Shown here: piece by piece, positions 10,789 through 22,339 of the stretch
How positions within the stretch are numbered: the first letter of the stretch is position 1
How the letters are laid out: the number at the start of each line of letters is the position of its first letter
Source: Delphinella strobiligena
Lineage: Eukaryota > Ascomycota > Dothideomycetes > Dothideales > Dothioraceae
NCBI GenBank assembly: GCA_009982845.1
Contig: JAADKB010000002.1
Span: 1,674,001-1,738,000 of the forward strand
DNA: 64,000 bases
Reading direction: 5' to 3'
Made by a program: the position numbers and the translations under genes
Notes under the pieces: model-generated
What the model saw: the letters and a program-made list of their open reading frames with translations, nothing else
Told to the model about the DNA's origin: nothing
The model's database searches: none

Positions 10789-11504
10789 GCCTCAGGTATT
10801 CGATCACTTCCCTAGCCGCGAGGACCTGGAAATGAAAAGTTAGCCAAGTGACAACGGGCTCGGTAATTGTTTAAGTCCCACTAAGGTACCTACTTGATGA
10901 GAATCCAAAGCGGCCAGGTGCACACATGCGCCAAGACCAGGGCTGCATGGATTAAGTAATAACTTTGTTACTTTGGTGTTACCTTGCTGTTAGGTAACAA
11001 GGTAACAAGGATTTTTTTGTTATATAACAATCGGTGATGTCAGTGGCGCTGTCCGAGGTATAACCATAGCCAATAGGATTGCCGCATGGACCACCATAGA
11101 CCCTTCAGCAGGCGAGCCCCCTTGGACCCTTCGAAAGTCACGTGCCTCCAGAGGTCGCCCTATCCCAATCCGGATTAAATTGGTCTTGAGCCGGACTAGC
11201 GTGTTATCTTGACTAAGTAACACTAAGTAACATAGTAACAAGGTAACAGGCCTCATTTTGTTATATAACACAACCCTGGCCAAGACTCTGGAAAGTCGAT
11301 CATCGATTAACTTACCTTGCCTTAACCTAAGGTAGATTGACATTATTTGATGCGAAGCACGTTACAACATGTGCGATTCTGAACAGAAATTTAACAACGC
11401 GTCTACTCATTCTACAACTGCTAAATTTACAAACATCGACATAACAAAAGACCTAAGCCCAAATGGTGGACGATAACCAAATATCGCTAAATCGTGACAC
11501 ACCA
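10789..11504. repeat. Intergenic stretch with two GTAACA-rich, palindromic repeat blocks
   Basis: Blocks around 10965-11030 and 11213-11272 both contain runs of GTAACAAGGTAACA followed by the palindrome TGTTATATAACA (11018-11029, a 14-base perfect palindrome including its flanks, and 11259-11270). They are in the same orientation about 240 bases apart. They could be ends of a small non-autonomous element or remains of a solo terminal repeat. No gene is seen between them. Confidence 0.5.
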
Positions 11505-13285
11505 CTAGCTGATCTGATCTCTCACCCTGCTCAACAATGGTGCAGTTTCGCCATCGTCGCCTCCATCTTTTGTAGGATATGGCATTTTCTTGTACTCACC
11601 TTTCTTGACTGCACTGACCCGCCATGTTCCAGCCTCTTTGGCCTCTTTGAAGAAGTCCTGATTCTCATCAAAGCTGCGGTTGCCTGTTTCTGGAAGGTAA
11701 AGGTAAGTCCATATACAGGCAAACGAATTGGTGACTCCGAAAACCAGGAAAATCCAGTACTTGAGATTATTGAACATGATTGGAGTGACAAGAGTCACGC
11801 CGAAATTGGCAATACCCCATATGATCACACTTATTGCGGTGCCGTTGGCGCGTGCTGTGGTAGGGTATATTTCTGTTGGAATGAGCTTGAAAGTGTTAGC
11901 TATATTGCCGTATCACCAAGCCGAAGACTACACTCACCCAAACAGTAGCAAGCCAGCCGATGCCGAAGGCCCCTGTTGCGATGTACAGGGTTATGATACC
12001 AGGCACGGCAGGGGCGACCACAGGGATTCCAAGCTTTGCCGAATTGTCGGCCAGGCCACCGAAGACAGTGAGGAGGAGGAACGAGCCCGTCAAGACAATT
12101 GATCCCCATACCAGCAGAGTTCTACGGCCAACGGCATCGACCAGAAGCCAAGCAAATGTCATCAAAAGCAGATATGAGATGTAATTCCCCTGTGTCAGGT
12201 ATTCCGACATCGTGGTGTCAACTCCGAGAAGTTCGAAGATTTGAGGACCATAGACAGACACGGCGCCATACCTATGTTACTTAGCTATGTCCATTCCAGA
12301 CAGACGGAATCCACACTTACCCTGTCAAAGCCTGGTTTATTTGGCCCATGACGGTGATCATAGTCGGATGGAACTGTGGGTGACTCGGTTTGAAGAGCAT
12401 TTGCGTGTAACTGACAGATTCGCCAGATTCCTGATCGTGAGACTTTTTAAGTTCGTCATATTTCTCCTTGGCATCTTCGTGGTTATATATTTGGGCAAGT
12501 GCGTTTCTTGCATCATCTTCACGCTCGTTTGATATAAACCAGCGAGGAGATTCGGGAAGTCGTTCAATGAAGGCAATAAGAAGGACCGGGTAGATTTGCA
12601 TGATGATAATTGGTAGGCGCCATGCCCATTGGTCATCCTTGCCCAGAGCTCTTGTCAACCCCAAGTTGATGGCAAAGGCCATGTTGAGACCAAAAATATC
12701 TTCCTTTGTCAGTACATACCAATTCCACAACATGAAGGTGCTCATACTCATCTGGAACTCCTGCGCTAGAGCTTTGCCACGTGATTCGTCCTCGCTGAGC
12801 TCGGAGGAGTATACAGGTACAACACTGTCTACACCGCCAACACCGAGACCCATGATGACCCTACCGAGAAACATAACAGTCAAGGCCCCCTGGTCGAACC
12901 CAAGTCCAGCAATGAACATGATCAGATTTCCTAGAGACGAAGTGGCAAGACAGCCGAAAAGTCCAGGCTTTCGTCCATAACGGTCGGCAATCTTTGAGAA
13001 GAGCACTGCTCCCACGGATGTTCCAATATAGTATACGGCAACAATAACACCGACTAATGGTGATTCTTTCTCTATTCCCATTGTGCTAAGATAATCATTG
13101 TTGGTATTGATCATTGACATCATGCCCTGATCGTAGCCATATAGAGCGATTGCTGTAGACGAGAAAAGCACGACCTGGATAGGCGAAAACTGTTAGTATG
13201 TAGGTTACCAAGCTCATCGGATAGGCTTGAAGCCTTGCCATACCTGCTTGACCTTGTCATTGTAGAAGGACTTAGCCATCTCCAT
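11505..13285 (-). CDS. Sugar transporter, major facilitator superfamily
   Basis: Exons 13285-13244, 13174-12321, 12271-11938 and 11885-11505 (536 aa); all junctions are GT-AG and in frame (intron lengths 69, 49 and 52 bases). Sugar-porter signatures: YGYDQGMMS in helix 1, DRYGRKPG between helices 2 and 3, GRVIMGLGVGGVDSVVPVYSSE (signature 2, with the usual E), PESPRWF before the central loop, VDAVGRRTL between helices 8 and 9, PTEIYPTTAR and PETGNRSFDE at the end. Twelve hydrophobic segments can be counted. Likely a plasma-membrane proton symporter for a sugar or polyol; the substrate cannot be read from the sequence. The first exon is short (14 codons, MEMAKSFYN...); an additional upstream exon cannot be excluded. 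It is divergent from a second transporter of the same superfamily. Confidence 0.88.
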
Positions 13286-13990
13286 CTTGGCGATGTTCCT
13301 AGGTGTCAAACAGGGATGACTTTGAGACTCGCAATTCTGATGGAGGTATGCGAGGGATGTATCTCACAACATATACGTGGTAGGTCATGAAAGGATAAAA
13401 GTCAACAAGAAACGCCATTTCCTTGCACGTGGAATGAGATGACGCAGTACGTGCAGCGATGCCCGCAATCTGTACCTTAGCGGGGCAGAACTCTAGAGAT
13501 CGAAGTTGCGGGTGATGCATGTTGGAAGTGGAAAGTAAGTTGTATGACCTTTACAAGATACACAGCGGAACATTGCGCAGATGTACGAGTATACAGGTCA
13601 AGCACTGCGAAGGTCTTCACACTCATGCAGGAACATGGCTACGAAACGAACCAAGCCCGGTCCTTGGTGTAATACAAGCACTAAGCGTGTTGCTGGATCG
13701 GCGAATCTGGACGCCTCCGAGGAGCAGTACATGAAGGTGATGCAACCTTGATGATCTTTCCTCGGCAAACCTGCCTCAAAAATACCTAATCCACACGCTT
13801 TTCCCACCGTTTCCCACCGCCAGATAAGAAAAGCTGGATCAATAATGCACCATGCTAATAAGATACCCCCCAGAATTTCCCACACGGGATTATTGGAGAC
13901 CGCTGAAAAGAGTATCATCGTAGAAAGTAGGTCCTTGGGACATATTCATTATTTCATTCAGAGCCGGAATAGAACGAAGAAGTCATCGTC
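13286..13990. promoter_or_regulatory. Shared promoter region of two divergent transporters
   Basis: 705 bases between the two start codons. It holds a direct repeat of TTCCCACCG at 13801-13818, a GATAAG close downstream of it (the core of GATA-factor sites such as AreA) and a CACGTGG at about 13424. These are motif matches only. No gene is seen. Confidence 0.4.
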
Positions 13991-15654
13991 ATGGCTTTTG
14001 GTGGCATGCGTGCACCGCGTCCTTACATTCTTGCTTCTATTCTTGCGTCAGTCGGAGGCCTCATTTTTGGTCTTGACACAGGCTGTATAGGGCCGTTAAC
14101 AACCATGGATCAGTTTACGAGCTACTTTGGCTCGTTTTCCTCAACTGTTCATGGATTGCTGGTCTCGTCCATATTGGTCCCGGCTTCCTTGATGTCTTTC
14201 TTCGCAGGCAGCATAGCCGACAAACTTGGTCGCGTCCTCGCTGTTAGCATTGGTGGAATCATCTTTTCGCTTGGCACCGCGCTCGAGGCTGCTGCCCAGG
14301 ATCTTGCTATGCTGTTTGTTGGGCGCTGTATCACCGGCATTGGCGAAGGCCTGTTTCTTAGCACCATGACGGTCTATGTCATTGAAATAGCCCCAGCAAA
14401 GGAGCGCGGTGTGTTGGCGAGCGTACAGCAGATGATGGTGACCATGGGAATTTGCGCAGGATACTTCATCTGCTACGGCACAGTGCGGGTAGCGGATTCA
14501 AGTTTGAGTTGGCGACTGCCATTCGCGCTGCAGAGTCTCCTTGCTTTCTCTTATGGCGTTTCAGTTTTCTTGATTTTACCGCAGTCGCCCAGATGGTTGA
14601 AAAGTCAAGGCAGGTATGAAGAAGCTAGTAGGATGTGGGACAGATTAGGTGTTGCCGAGACTGAAGGGGAAAAGGAGAATGAGCAGCAACGACATCAGCA
14701 GCAACAAGAACAACAACCTGAATCGTCACGGCAGAACCACAGTGTCCTTGATAGTGGTAAGGTCATGGTGCCAGAGAGTCTCGCTTTGACTCCGATGCGG
14801 TCACACCAAAGTATCTCTGGAGAGTCAACTGGCAGCTGGATGCGTGTGTTCAGACCCGACGTGCGCTTCAGAACGTTCCTAGGCGCGTTTCTAATGGGAA
14901 TGCAGCAAGTGTGTTCCACTTCTTTCTCTTCTTCAAGCTAAGGACTCTTCATTGACATTCGAAGCTCTCTGGCATAGATGGTGTATTGTATTATGCGCCG
15001 CTTTTGTTTCAACAAGCGGGACTCAGCGGCTCAGAATCGTCCTTTCTTGCATCTGGTATATCGGCATTGCTCATGATGCTCATCACGATCCCTGCATTCC
15101 TATTTGCCGACAAATGGGGACGGCGCACATCAACATTGAGCGGCGGCACTATACTGGCTGCATGCATGGTTATCATTGGCTCGCTTTACGCATCTGATAG
15201 CGTACATGGCTCCTATGGCGGCGGTAGATGGGCTGTGATTGTGCTTATTTACGTTTTCGCATTAACCTTCTCCGTGAGCTGGGCAGTGCACATTCGGGTT
15301 TACGCATCAGAGATTCAACCACCGCAGACACGCGCTCCAGCTACATCACTGGCACAGACGTCAAACTGGTGCGTCAACTTCGTGGTCGCCCTCACGACGC
15401 CAATATTCCTTGCGCACTCGGCCTTCGGGGTCTATTTCCTGTTCGGAGGGGCGTCTTTCCTGACGGTCGTCGTCTGCGCGCTCGTCATGCCAGAGACAAA
15501 ATCAAGATCGTTGGAGGAAATCTCGCGGGAGTTTAATCATCGTAGCCACCGCCCTGGCATGTCTTTCAAAGATGGCTTGAATAAGTTGGCCAAGCACTCT
15601 TGTGGCCGCCACTGCACCCCAACGAGAAATGGAATTGAGGAGCATGAGCTATAG
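13991..15654 (+). CDS. Sugar/polyol transporter, major facilitator superfamily
   Basis: Exons 13991-14908 and 14965-15654 (535 aa). The intron of 56 bases has a GTGTGT donor, a GCTAAG branch and rebuilds GMQQLSGIDGVLYYAP, the classic helix-7 QQxSGxxxxxYY motif. Other signatures: FGLDTGCIGPL, DKLGRVLAV, GRCITGIGEGLFLSTMTVYVIEIAPAKERG, LPQSPRW, DKWGRRTS, RVYASEIQPPQTRA and MPETKSRSLEEI. The central cytoplasmic loop is unusually long and Gln/Ser-rich (about residues 225-285). It is only distantly similar to its divergent neighbour, so this is not a recent tandem copy. Its stop lies 41 bases from the stop of the convergent ALG11 gene. The substrate is unknown. Confidence 0.87.
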
Positions 15655-15695
15655 ATGGAGGAGCGGGGATGATACTAATTATGTTAGACTCCGGT

Positions 15696-17419
15696 TTAAG
15701 GAAGATTTAGAGTCTGGCGCTCGGCTTTTTTAGCCTTCTTCAAACGGATGAGCTTGTCCATCTGTATGTTCCAGCTGTCGCGGAAAACCTCTTCGGAGAA
15801 TCTCTTTGCACTCAATCTGGCCCTTTTGCGCATGGCCAAGGTCTCTCCGGGCGAGAGCGACAGGGCACGCGCAAATGCACTGGCGAATTCGTCAGACGTC
15901 TTCGCGTGGAAGCCTGTATGCCAAAGATTAGTTTGCATTTGGACAGAAGCACATGACGTATCTTTACCAGTAGGTTGGCCATCGATAGGCACAACAATAT
16001 CGATTTTAGGACCACCACTATCGTCAACTACGCTGATGAGACCTGCGGCTTGATATTCAACAACACCAATGCCGAAATGCTCATTCCACATGCCGTTCAC
16101 ACCGACCCAACTCGTGCGTAGGTAGTCCAAGATCTGGGACCATTTGGCGTTGATGACAAAGTCGACGTTCTCAGATACATGATGCTCCTGAGCGAGAACA
16201 CGAAGCTTGTAAACGAGCATCTTGTCCTTTTCGTCTCGAACTGAACCGACGAGCACTAACCTAGGAGTCCCTGTTTTGGTGTTTGATTCCGAGTGGGCCT
16301 TCAAGAATTTAGCAAAGGCGATGATGATGTTCTGGTGATCCTTCTCGGGTCGAAATTGAGCAATGTATAGCAGGTCCTGTCGTCTGTTCTGTTCGCTCTC
16401 TTCGCTCACGTCAATGGCGTCCTCGAGCTCCTCTACAGCGACGGGAGGAAAGACGACGTAAGTGCCTCGGGTCCAAGTACGCTTTTGTCTCGTGGAAGCC
16501 CAGAGGGATTTGATGTGGTCTTGGGTCCAGGTAGAGTTTGTCATGACAACGTCGATTTCGGCGCCTATCCAGCTATACAATTTGGCGAAGAGCTGCCAGT
16601 AATATCTCTTGATGGTTCCCTTCCAACCCTTTCCAAGGCCGGCATTCACACCTCGTCCTCTTTCGTCATCGAGACTGCTCAGCATGTCGGTGGAAATGGT
16701 CGGATAGTGGACATAGGCGCCGGTGGGAGATTCGGGGAAGAGGAAAGCGGAGAAGGCCAAAGTAAATGCGTATCCCATGGTGTCTATGAAGATGTCGGGG
16801 GCGATGAGGTTGAAAGCATCCCAAGCCACGATCAAGCTGCCAATGCTCTGGCCCAGAAGGGTGAAGTAAGGCCATTTGGAGGCCAGCAGGTAGTCACGGG
16901 TGCTCAGATACAAAAAGGTGATCCTGGGGGAGTGGAGGGGCAGGTTGAAGCGATTCTTTACGTTGTTGAGAATGGCATCCTTGTCGACATCGTGATCTCC
17001 AGTGTAGACGAGGCACATTGCCTTCGGGTAGCGTTCCTGAGTAGCGCGGATAGCGGCCCACAAGACTCTTTCACCACCTCCGCCTGCATTGCTGTGGCGG
17101 CGTCAGTCAGATGGGGACATGCAACAAGGTACAGTGTGCGTAAGGTAGCGTACCAAAAAGGATGGAAGAAGCCAATGACTCCTTCCCAGTCACGATCTGG
17201 ACTTTCCTGAGGACGACTACCTGGCGTCTCGGATGGACCATTCCTGTCTTTCTCCTCGGCATTGGCTCTGGCCAATAATAGATTACGTCGCGATTCGGTC
17301 TTGCTTCTGATTTGGTCACCCACTCTCTTCCCGACATAACGGATGAGATGAGGAAAGAGGAACAAGGCCAACAAGCTTGACACAGCAAGAGTGGCCAGAG
17401 TTGCAAGTAGCAACATCAT
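15696..17419 (-). CDS. ALG11: ALG11, GDP-mannose:Man3GlcNAc2-PP-dolichol alpha-1,2-mannosyltransferase
   Basis: Exons 17419-17154, 17091-15968 and 15913-15696 (535 aa). The enzyme adds the fourth and fifth mannoses to the lipid-linked N-glycan precursor on the cytosolic face of the ER. An N-terminal membrane helix (about residues 3-25) is followed by FFHPFCNAGGGGERVLW, which is rebuilt exactly by the first intron. Further blocks: VYTGDHD, DIFIDTMGYAFT, GAYVHYPTISTDML, VMTNSTWTQDHIKSLW, YIAQFRPEKDHQ, and the EX7E motif in WNEHFGIGVVEYQAAG typical of family 4 glycosyltransferases. The second intron (54 bases, 15914-15967) is a multiple of three and stop-free. Length and domain order match the family. 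Confidence 0.95.
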
Positions 17420-17805
17420 GTGCTAGTTCAAGGCTTTCGATAGATCAGCTATAATCATCTCAGGTGGCCAGGATGGGCGAACTCGAGCTGGAAAGGGTTT
17501 GTGTATCTGTACCTACCTATCCAGCACGTTACCTTAAGGTACCTTAGTCTAGCCGATCGTTTATTATTAGATGACGCGAAAGCGTGACCGTGATCAGGGC
17601 AAGTCTCGGTGCCTGCCGAGCCAGGGCAGCCAAGGCAACTGGAAGCTCCATGGCTTCATGCACAGATTGCTTCATGTGAAGACGGCAAAGCCCATAACTC
17701 TAATACTCTCACGACTCTACACAACTATTATTCCCGACCTTGCATCACCTCATAGAGCCTGTATCTGTCACTGTGCACTTTGTCTGGTGAGCAAGCAAGG
17801 CAAGC
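17420..17805. other. Divergent promoter region, ALG11 / COX18-like
   Basis: 386 bases between the two start codons. A near-palindromic TACCTTAAGGTACCTTAG lies at about 17530. Nothing else is recognised. Confidence 0.4.
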
Positions 17806-19053
17806 ATGGCAAGCATGGCTGTTATCAGGTCTCCCACCCGTCCTGGCCTACCTTCGCTTTTTCGTCTACCTCCTGCTCTCAGACATTCTCTATATCAACA
17901 CCACCAACATAATGCAGCTCGCCAATTTTCCCTCCAGGCCATCACGAGCTCAGTCGACGCCGCTACGGCAATCGCCATAGTCCCTGCCACGGCCATGGAA
18001 GCTCTACATACCATCGGACTGCCATGGTGGGCTGTGTTTCCCGTGTCGGCCGTGCTCGTTCGATCCTTCCTTGTATACCCTCTGTTTCAGCGGCCTTTGC
18101 GCAAGTCCCAAGCCGAGCGTGCTGCACTTCAGCCACTTATAGATGCAAAGATGGGCTGGACCGTGAGGAGATTGGTCAAGCAACCACCCACTCTTAAGAA
18201 CGGTCGCTTGAGTAAGGAATTGATGCGTATCGTCATCAATCGCAAATTAGGCATGTCCATTTTCAACCATCCCCCGATTCCATTCAGGAGAGGTGCCAGC
18301 TTCTTCACCTTGATCGCCATGTCAGACAGTATTCGGAAACTCTCAGGGCACAAGGAAGGCTTGCTGAAGTTCTTACTGGGACCCTTTGACTGGATTGCCT
18401 CATGGGCTGTCCCGAAGCATTTAGAGCCGAGTCAAGCTACCGGAACAAACGACATACCACTGCAGCATACACCCGCAAGTAGAGCGAGCCCGGAAGACGG
18501 ACCATTGACCTCGTTCCACAGCGAGGAAATAGACAACTCGGCAGAAAGCAGTCCTTGGGCAGCTGATGACGCAACAGTAGACACGGTAGACGCGGCCATG
18601 CAGGCTCCCATTCCCGCGCCAAATATCGCCCTCGACTCTCCTTGGTTCGAGCCAGGTCTGCTGACTGGCGGCTTCTCGTGGTGTCCCGATCTTACCGCCT
18701 CAGACCCCACTCTTGTGCTACCATTCATCTTCACTGGAAGCTTCTTCGCCAGCATCTACTTCTCACCCCGTATTGGTGGTGGCCACGGCGCGGGAAAGGC
18801 GACCAACATGCAAAGGATCGGAATGACCATCGCTGTCCTCTCCATCTTTCCTGCTCTGAAGATGCCCGTTGCGCTTCTGATGTATTTCATCGCCAATATT
18901 TGTGTGAGTGCAGTACAGACGAGATGGTTGGCATATACCGTACCCCTTCGATCTGTGCCCAGGGCGTGTAAAAGGCCTGTGGTGCGCGGCCAATTGTTGA
19001 ATGAGCCCGCCGACGAATTCATCGAGATCAGTAGCAGGACACGGAGGCATTGA
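17806..19053 (+). CDS. Cox18/Oxa1-family mitochondrial inner-membrane insertase
   Basis: Single exon, 415 aa. The N-terminus (about 60 residues) is rich in Arg, His, Ser and Gln and lacks acidic residues, as expected of a mitochondrial presequence. Residues about 65-100 (LHTIGLPWWAVFPVSAVLVRSFLVYPL) match the first core helix of the YidC/Oxa1/Alb3 fold, with PLRKSQAERAALQPLI after it. Further core segments: RRGASFFTLIAMSDSIRKLSG and, after a long polar insert (about residues 205-275), WFEPGLLTGGFSWCPDLTASDP with LPFIFTGSFFASIYF and ALKMPVALLMYFIANI. The GLPWW start and lack of a coiled-coil tail point to Cox18, which exports the Cox2 C-terminus, rather than Oxa1. Two ATGs lie close together (17806 and 17815). 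Confidence 0.75.
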   Translation: MASMAVIRSPTRPGLPSLFRLPPALRHSLYQHHQHNAARQFSLQAITSSVDAATAIAIVPATAMEALHTIGLPWWAVFPVSAVLVRSFLVYPLFQRPLRKSQAERAALQPLIDAKMGWTVRRLVKQPPTLKNGRLSKELMRIVINRKLGMSIFNHPPIPFRRGASFFTLIAMSDSIRKLSGHKEGLLKFLLGPFDWIASWAVPKHLEPSQATGTNDIPLQHTPASRASPEDGPLTSFHSEEIDNSAESSPWAADDATVDTVDAAMQAPIPAPNIALDSPWFEPGLLTGGFSWCPDLTASDPTLVLPFIFTGSFFASIYFSPRIGGGHGAGKATNMQRIGMTIAVLSIFPALKMPVALLMYFIANICVSAVQTRWLAYTVPLRSVPRACKRPVVRGQLLNEPADEFIEISSRTRRH

Positions 19054-19192
19054 TGACCCGTGTAGAAGCTGAGTCTGGATTCAGTCCACCTCGGGAGCAG
19101 AATCTACTTGGCACATTATGTTATCGGTACATTGTATTATCAAAATCAACGGCTAGTCTGTCCGTCGACACCGAGGGACCATGTCCTCTTCA

Positions 19193-20163
19193 CTATTTCT
19201 TCTTTTCTTGCTCGGCCGCGTTCTCAACAACGTCCACCACTGCGTCTTTGTCAGCATCTGTTCAGGTTTTGGTGAGAGATGCATCTTACTGAAACCGCCG
19301 CCCAAGAGTATGGCCGGCTCATCTATACTGTGGTGCTCGTAGCTAGAAACAGATCAACTCGGAGCCTCATTTGGGCATTCAAATCTCAACTCACCTAAGC
19401 GTTCCGACACCTCCCGCATCAAGGATCAAGCTCGGGTTGTCGGCAATATTCTTGTCAATCCACCTAGCCGCGAAGGATCTCAAAACATGTCCGTGGGCCA
19501 CAATCAGGACATCATGCGGCGACGCAGATCCCACTGGCTTGCCGATCGCCTGCTTGTGAAACCTTTCCCTGATCTCATCAATCAAGTCATCCAGTCTCTT
19601 GCTGATTTGTTCTGGTGACTCTCCTCTAGGACAGCCGTCATGCCAGATGTCCCATTTTGGCAGGCCTTGCTCCTTACGTTGCGCCGCAATTTCTGCGCTT
19701 GTCACACCCTCGTAGTCGCCGTAGTCCCATTCGCGCACAGCTTCTGTAACTTGAACCTTTGCTTTGGTACGTACATCCTGGTCTGGATGCTCGGGTGGGG
19801 ATTCGGTCCATGGCATGGGCTCAGAGCAACCGAGATTTAGGAGTTCCAGTGTGCGCTGGGCACGTGTGCGAGGGGAGACATAACTTTCAGGCAAAGAACA
19901 ATCAGCCTTCATCCTTGGAATATTGGATGTCCAAATAATTGTGGTATGAGTGAGACGTCATCAACAACATACATGTGCGCAAGATTGCGCGGCACGATCA
20001 ATCTATCGTCGCCTACAAGAGCCTTTCCCGTGGCTCGAATACGCTTCTCGCCGTCCTTGGTCAATGGGATATCCGATATGCCGGTATGACGGCCATTGAG
20101 TGACCACTCCGTCTCACCGTGACGGATAATGAAGACTCTGGGCGTTATTTTTTTGTTCGACAT
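19193..20163 (-). CDS. SHB17: SHB17-type sedoheptulose-1,7-bisphosphatase (histidine phosphatase superfamily)
   Basis: Exons 20163-19973, 19883-19395, 19342-19290 and 19239-19193 (259 aa). The catalytic RHGETEW is at residues about 13-19, followed by GRHTGISDIPLT, YVSPRTRAQRT (rebuilt across intron 1), REWDYGDYEG, WDIWHDGCPRGES, the second catalytic His in VAHGHVLRSFAARW and LDAGGVGTLSYEHHSIDEPA. These match yeast Shb17, which hydrolyses sedoheptulose-1,7-bisphosphate in riboneogenesis, better than glycolytic phosphoglycerate mutase. The last intron (50 bases, CTGAC branch) gives a short charged C-terminus ending EQEKKK; skipping it would give a different tail, so the last 15 residues are least sure. 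Convergent with the Cox18-like gene (139 bases apart). Confidence 0.85.
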
Positions 20164-21291
20164 GTCTGCGTAGAACCTCACGGAGCTGATCGGGGACTGA
20201 CTGTATATAAGTGCGGGTTCACAGAAGAGAGAGATGATATACCAAGCAGCCACAAATAACATGACCGTGGATGTTTTCTCGTTCCTTCACTATCCGGTGT
20301 GCTATGTCATAGCCTCATAGGGTGGGGTCCCCACACTTCGGCAGTGCAGCTCAATCTCCGGCGGGTTTGTTATCACCACCGTGTCATGAAGAGGGCCTGC
20401 CGAGGCCGCAACGAGCTTACTCAAGCTAATTAAGCTGATCATGTACAGCTCGACAGCGATGAAGCATTCGTCAAGTACCAGAGATTCCGAGATTCATGAT
20501 GTCGTGGCAGATCCATTGCAGGCGTCGGCGCCTCTTCGGCTTGACCAATGTTGCGAATCTTTCGTCAGACGGCCATGAACACTTCTCTGCCGCCCTTCTC
20601 AATCCTTACTTATGGTGCGAGAGCTCACCGTAGGACTCAAGCTGTCCTCTTAGTGGACGGTAATGAGGCGAAATCGGTTCTCGGTGTAGCAGAGGCGCTG
20701 CTCGAGAAAGTGCGCGAGCTTTGCATCGGGTCACATCCCAATATGTGTACGGTACGTACTGGTGCATCGAATGATTTTGTAGACGGTTCTACAGAGGGCG
20801 ATTTTTGTACCAGATGGAACCGCCTGGGTAAATTTGATCCACAAAGGCTCCCCAAAAGCTTACTTGATACTATGTGACCAAAAGTTTACTTCTCCTGGTT
20901 GTATGTCTTCGAGCGAAGCGGGACCATGATGACTCGGCCACCCTGTCCATAAATCTCGATAAATTTATACCACTGTGAGCTCACCACATTACTATCCTCA
21001 CATAATGACTCAAGACTCGATTACCAATCAGCCCGATATTGACTCGCTCTTGTAGTTTCAGAGAGTCTCTCGACGAAATATACAACTCAAACGGTAATAG
21101 GTCGCCAAACCCCATCGTGCTTCCGAATGCTGACACAAGTTGCTCAATTTCTGCTGTAACAACAATAATAGCCGCGGGAAAAGGGTATCCTAGCAGACAT
21201 GTGCGCCAACAGGCAATGAACTCCAAGCCAACTTCTTAACCTCTCGCCATACTATGGACCTGGTACAGTTGACAATAGGTAAAATGCCACT
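20164..21291. other. Intergenic, no supported gene
   Basis: This stretch is upstream of SHB17 and of the DUF7726 pseudogene. One open frame at 20548-20877 (+, 109 codons) has no recognisable motif; I do not call it. Confidence 0.4.
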
Positions 21292-22060
21292 ATGAGCAAA
21301 CATCAGAGTAACGACTATGCTGCCGATGATATCAATGAGACTTACCTCCGTAAGTTGGCTGCAAGTGCCATAGACATAGACATCGAGCCAGAGAGGCAAT
21401 GGCAGGTCAAGGATACTGTACTGAAATCTCATGACCCCGATCAGCCAGTGCCCGCCACCCATTCCGGCTCACATTTGGGCACCGATTTCGTTGACAAAAT
21501 GGCGCTGGAACCCGTCTCAGGTACCTCCATTGCTGGACAAAAGCGGAAGATCGAGTAAGTCGACCACTCTCCAGGTCTCGAGGAAATCGAGATTGCCGGG
21601 TGCACTCCCATGAAATCCTGTGACGTGGTCTGTCGAGAAATCGAAACCCTCATCGAGACCGGTACCATGACTGCAGCTCAAGTCTTCTATACCATCGGCG
21701 TGAGCAACAAAAGCTACAACACATTTCTGGGCCAGAAATGGTATCGACAAAAGTAACAAACCGAGTGTTATCCGAATGCATGGGAGTTCTACGCCAGAAG
21801 AGAAGCCATTGATTGGTATTAAGATGTCCACGAAACCCACGGTGTGAGACAGTGATGGCGAGATCAAGAGTGATGCTAGATTTGATCTGAGCGACATCCA
21901 CCTTGATGGTATGGTACTTATGACTGTCAAAAACCCGGCCCTTGTAAGCTCACTTTTCGTAGAACAGGACACCGGTAGCGTGGGACTCGACGAGACCGGT
22001 GAAGAGACCCGCAAGAAGATCACTGCGTACTTGAAAATACTTGGCCGGATCGTGGTTTAA
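21292..22060 (+). pseudogene. 5' half of a disrupted DUF7726-type gene
   Basis: An ATG at 21292 opens a frame of 88 codons ending in an in-frame TAA at 21556-21558. The same frame continues after the stop with CDVVCREIETLIETGTMTAAQ and GVSNKSYNTFLGQK, then meets further stops and at least one frame change. The next readable pieces are PNAWEFYARREAI, DARFDLSDIHLDG and ETGEETRKKITAYL. These resemble the two repeated C-D-x-VRRKI...FL-G units of fungal DUF7726 proteins, a family of unknown function. The second unit is cut here; its remainder reappears at 26019, beyond the transposon. Several stops are TAA or TGA where Gln, Glu or Arg codons would be one transition away, as RIP produces. Family name is from memory. 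Confidence 0.65.
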
Positions 22061-22339
22061 GAACGTGCCAAACTGGGCTACCTTCGATGCCAGGATGGCT
22101 TCAAGGACGAGATAAATCCAAGGCCAATGCTAGATAAGCATAGTGGAGAGTAGTGGAGGGGGACAATAGAAAGATGGCAAAAGAAATATAACGTACAGCA
22201 GCTGGGATTCCCCAGTCGTCACCGACCTGAGTACTAATCAGTAGGTCAACTGCTTAAATCTGGCAGAGCGGACGGGATGCCTTGTTTTCAGCTGCCTGTG
22301 GCCGTACATAGTGAATAGGTGAGTTCAATGGAAATATAA

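Noticed and set aside
19240..19289. 32-base intron alternative in the SHB17 gene (acceptor at 19258)
   Set aside because: Too short for splicing; the 50-base version with a CTGAC branch keeps the same frame.
20548..20877. 109-codon plus-strand frame
   Set aside because: No motif, no clear start context, and it lies in the decayed neighbourhood of the pseudogene.
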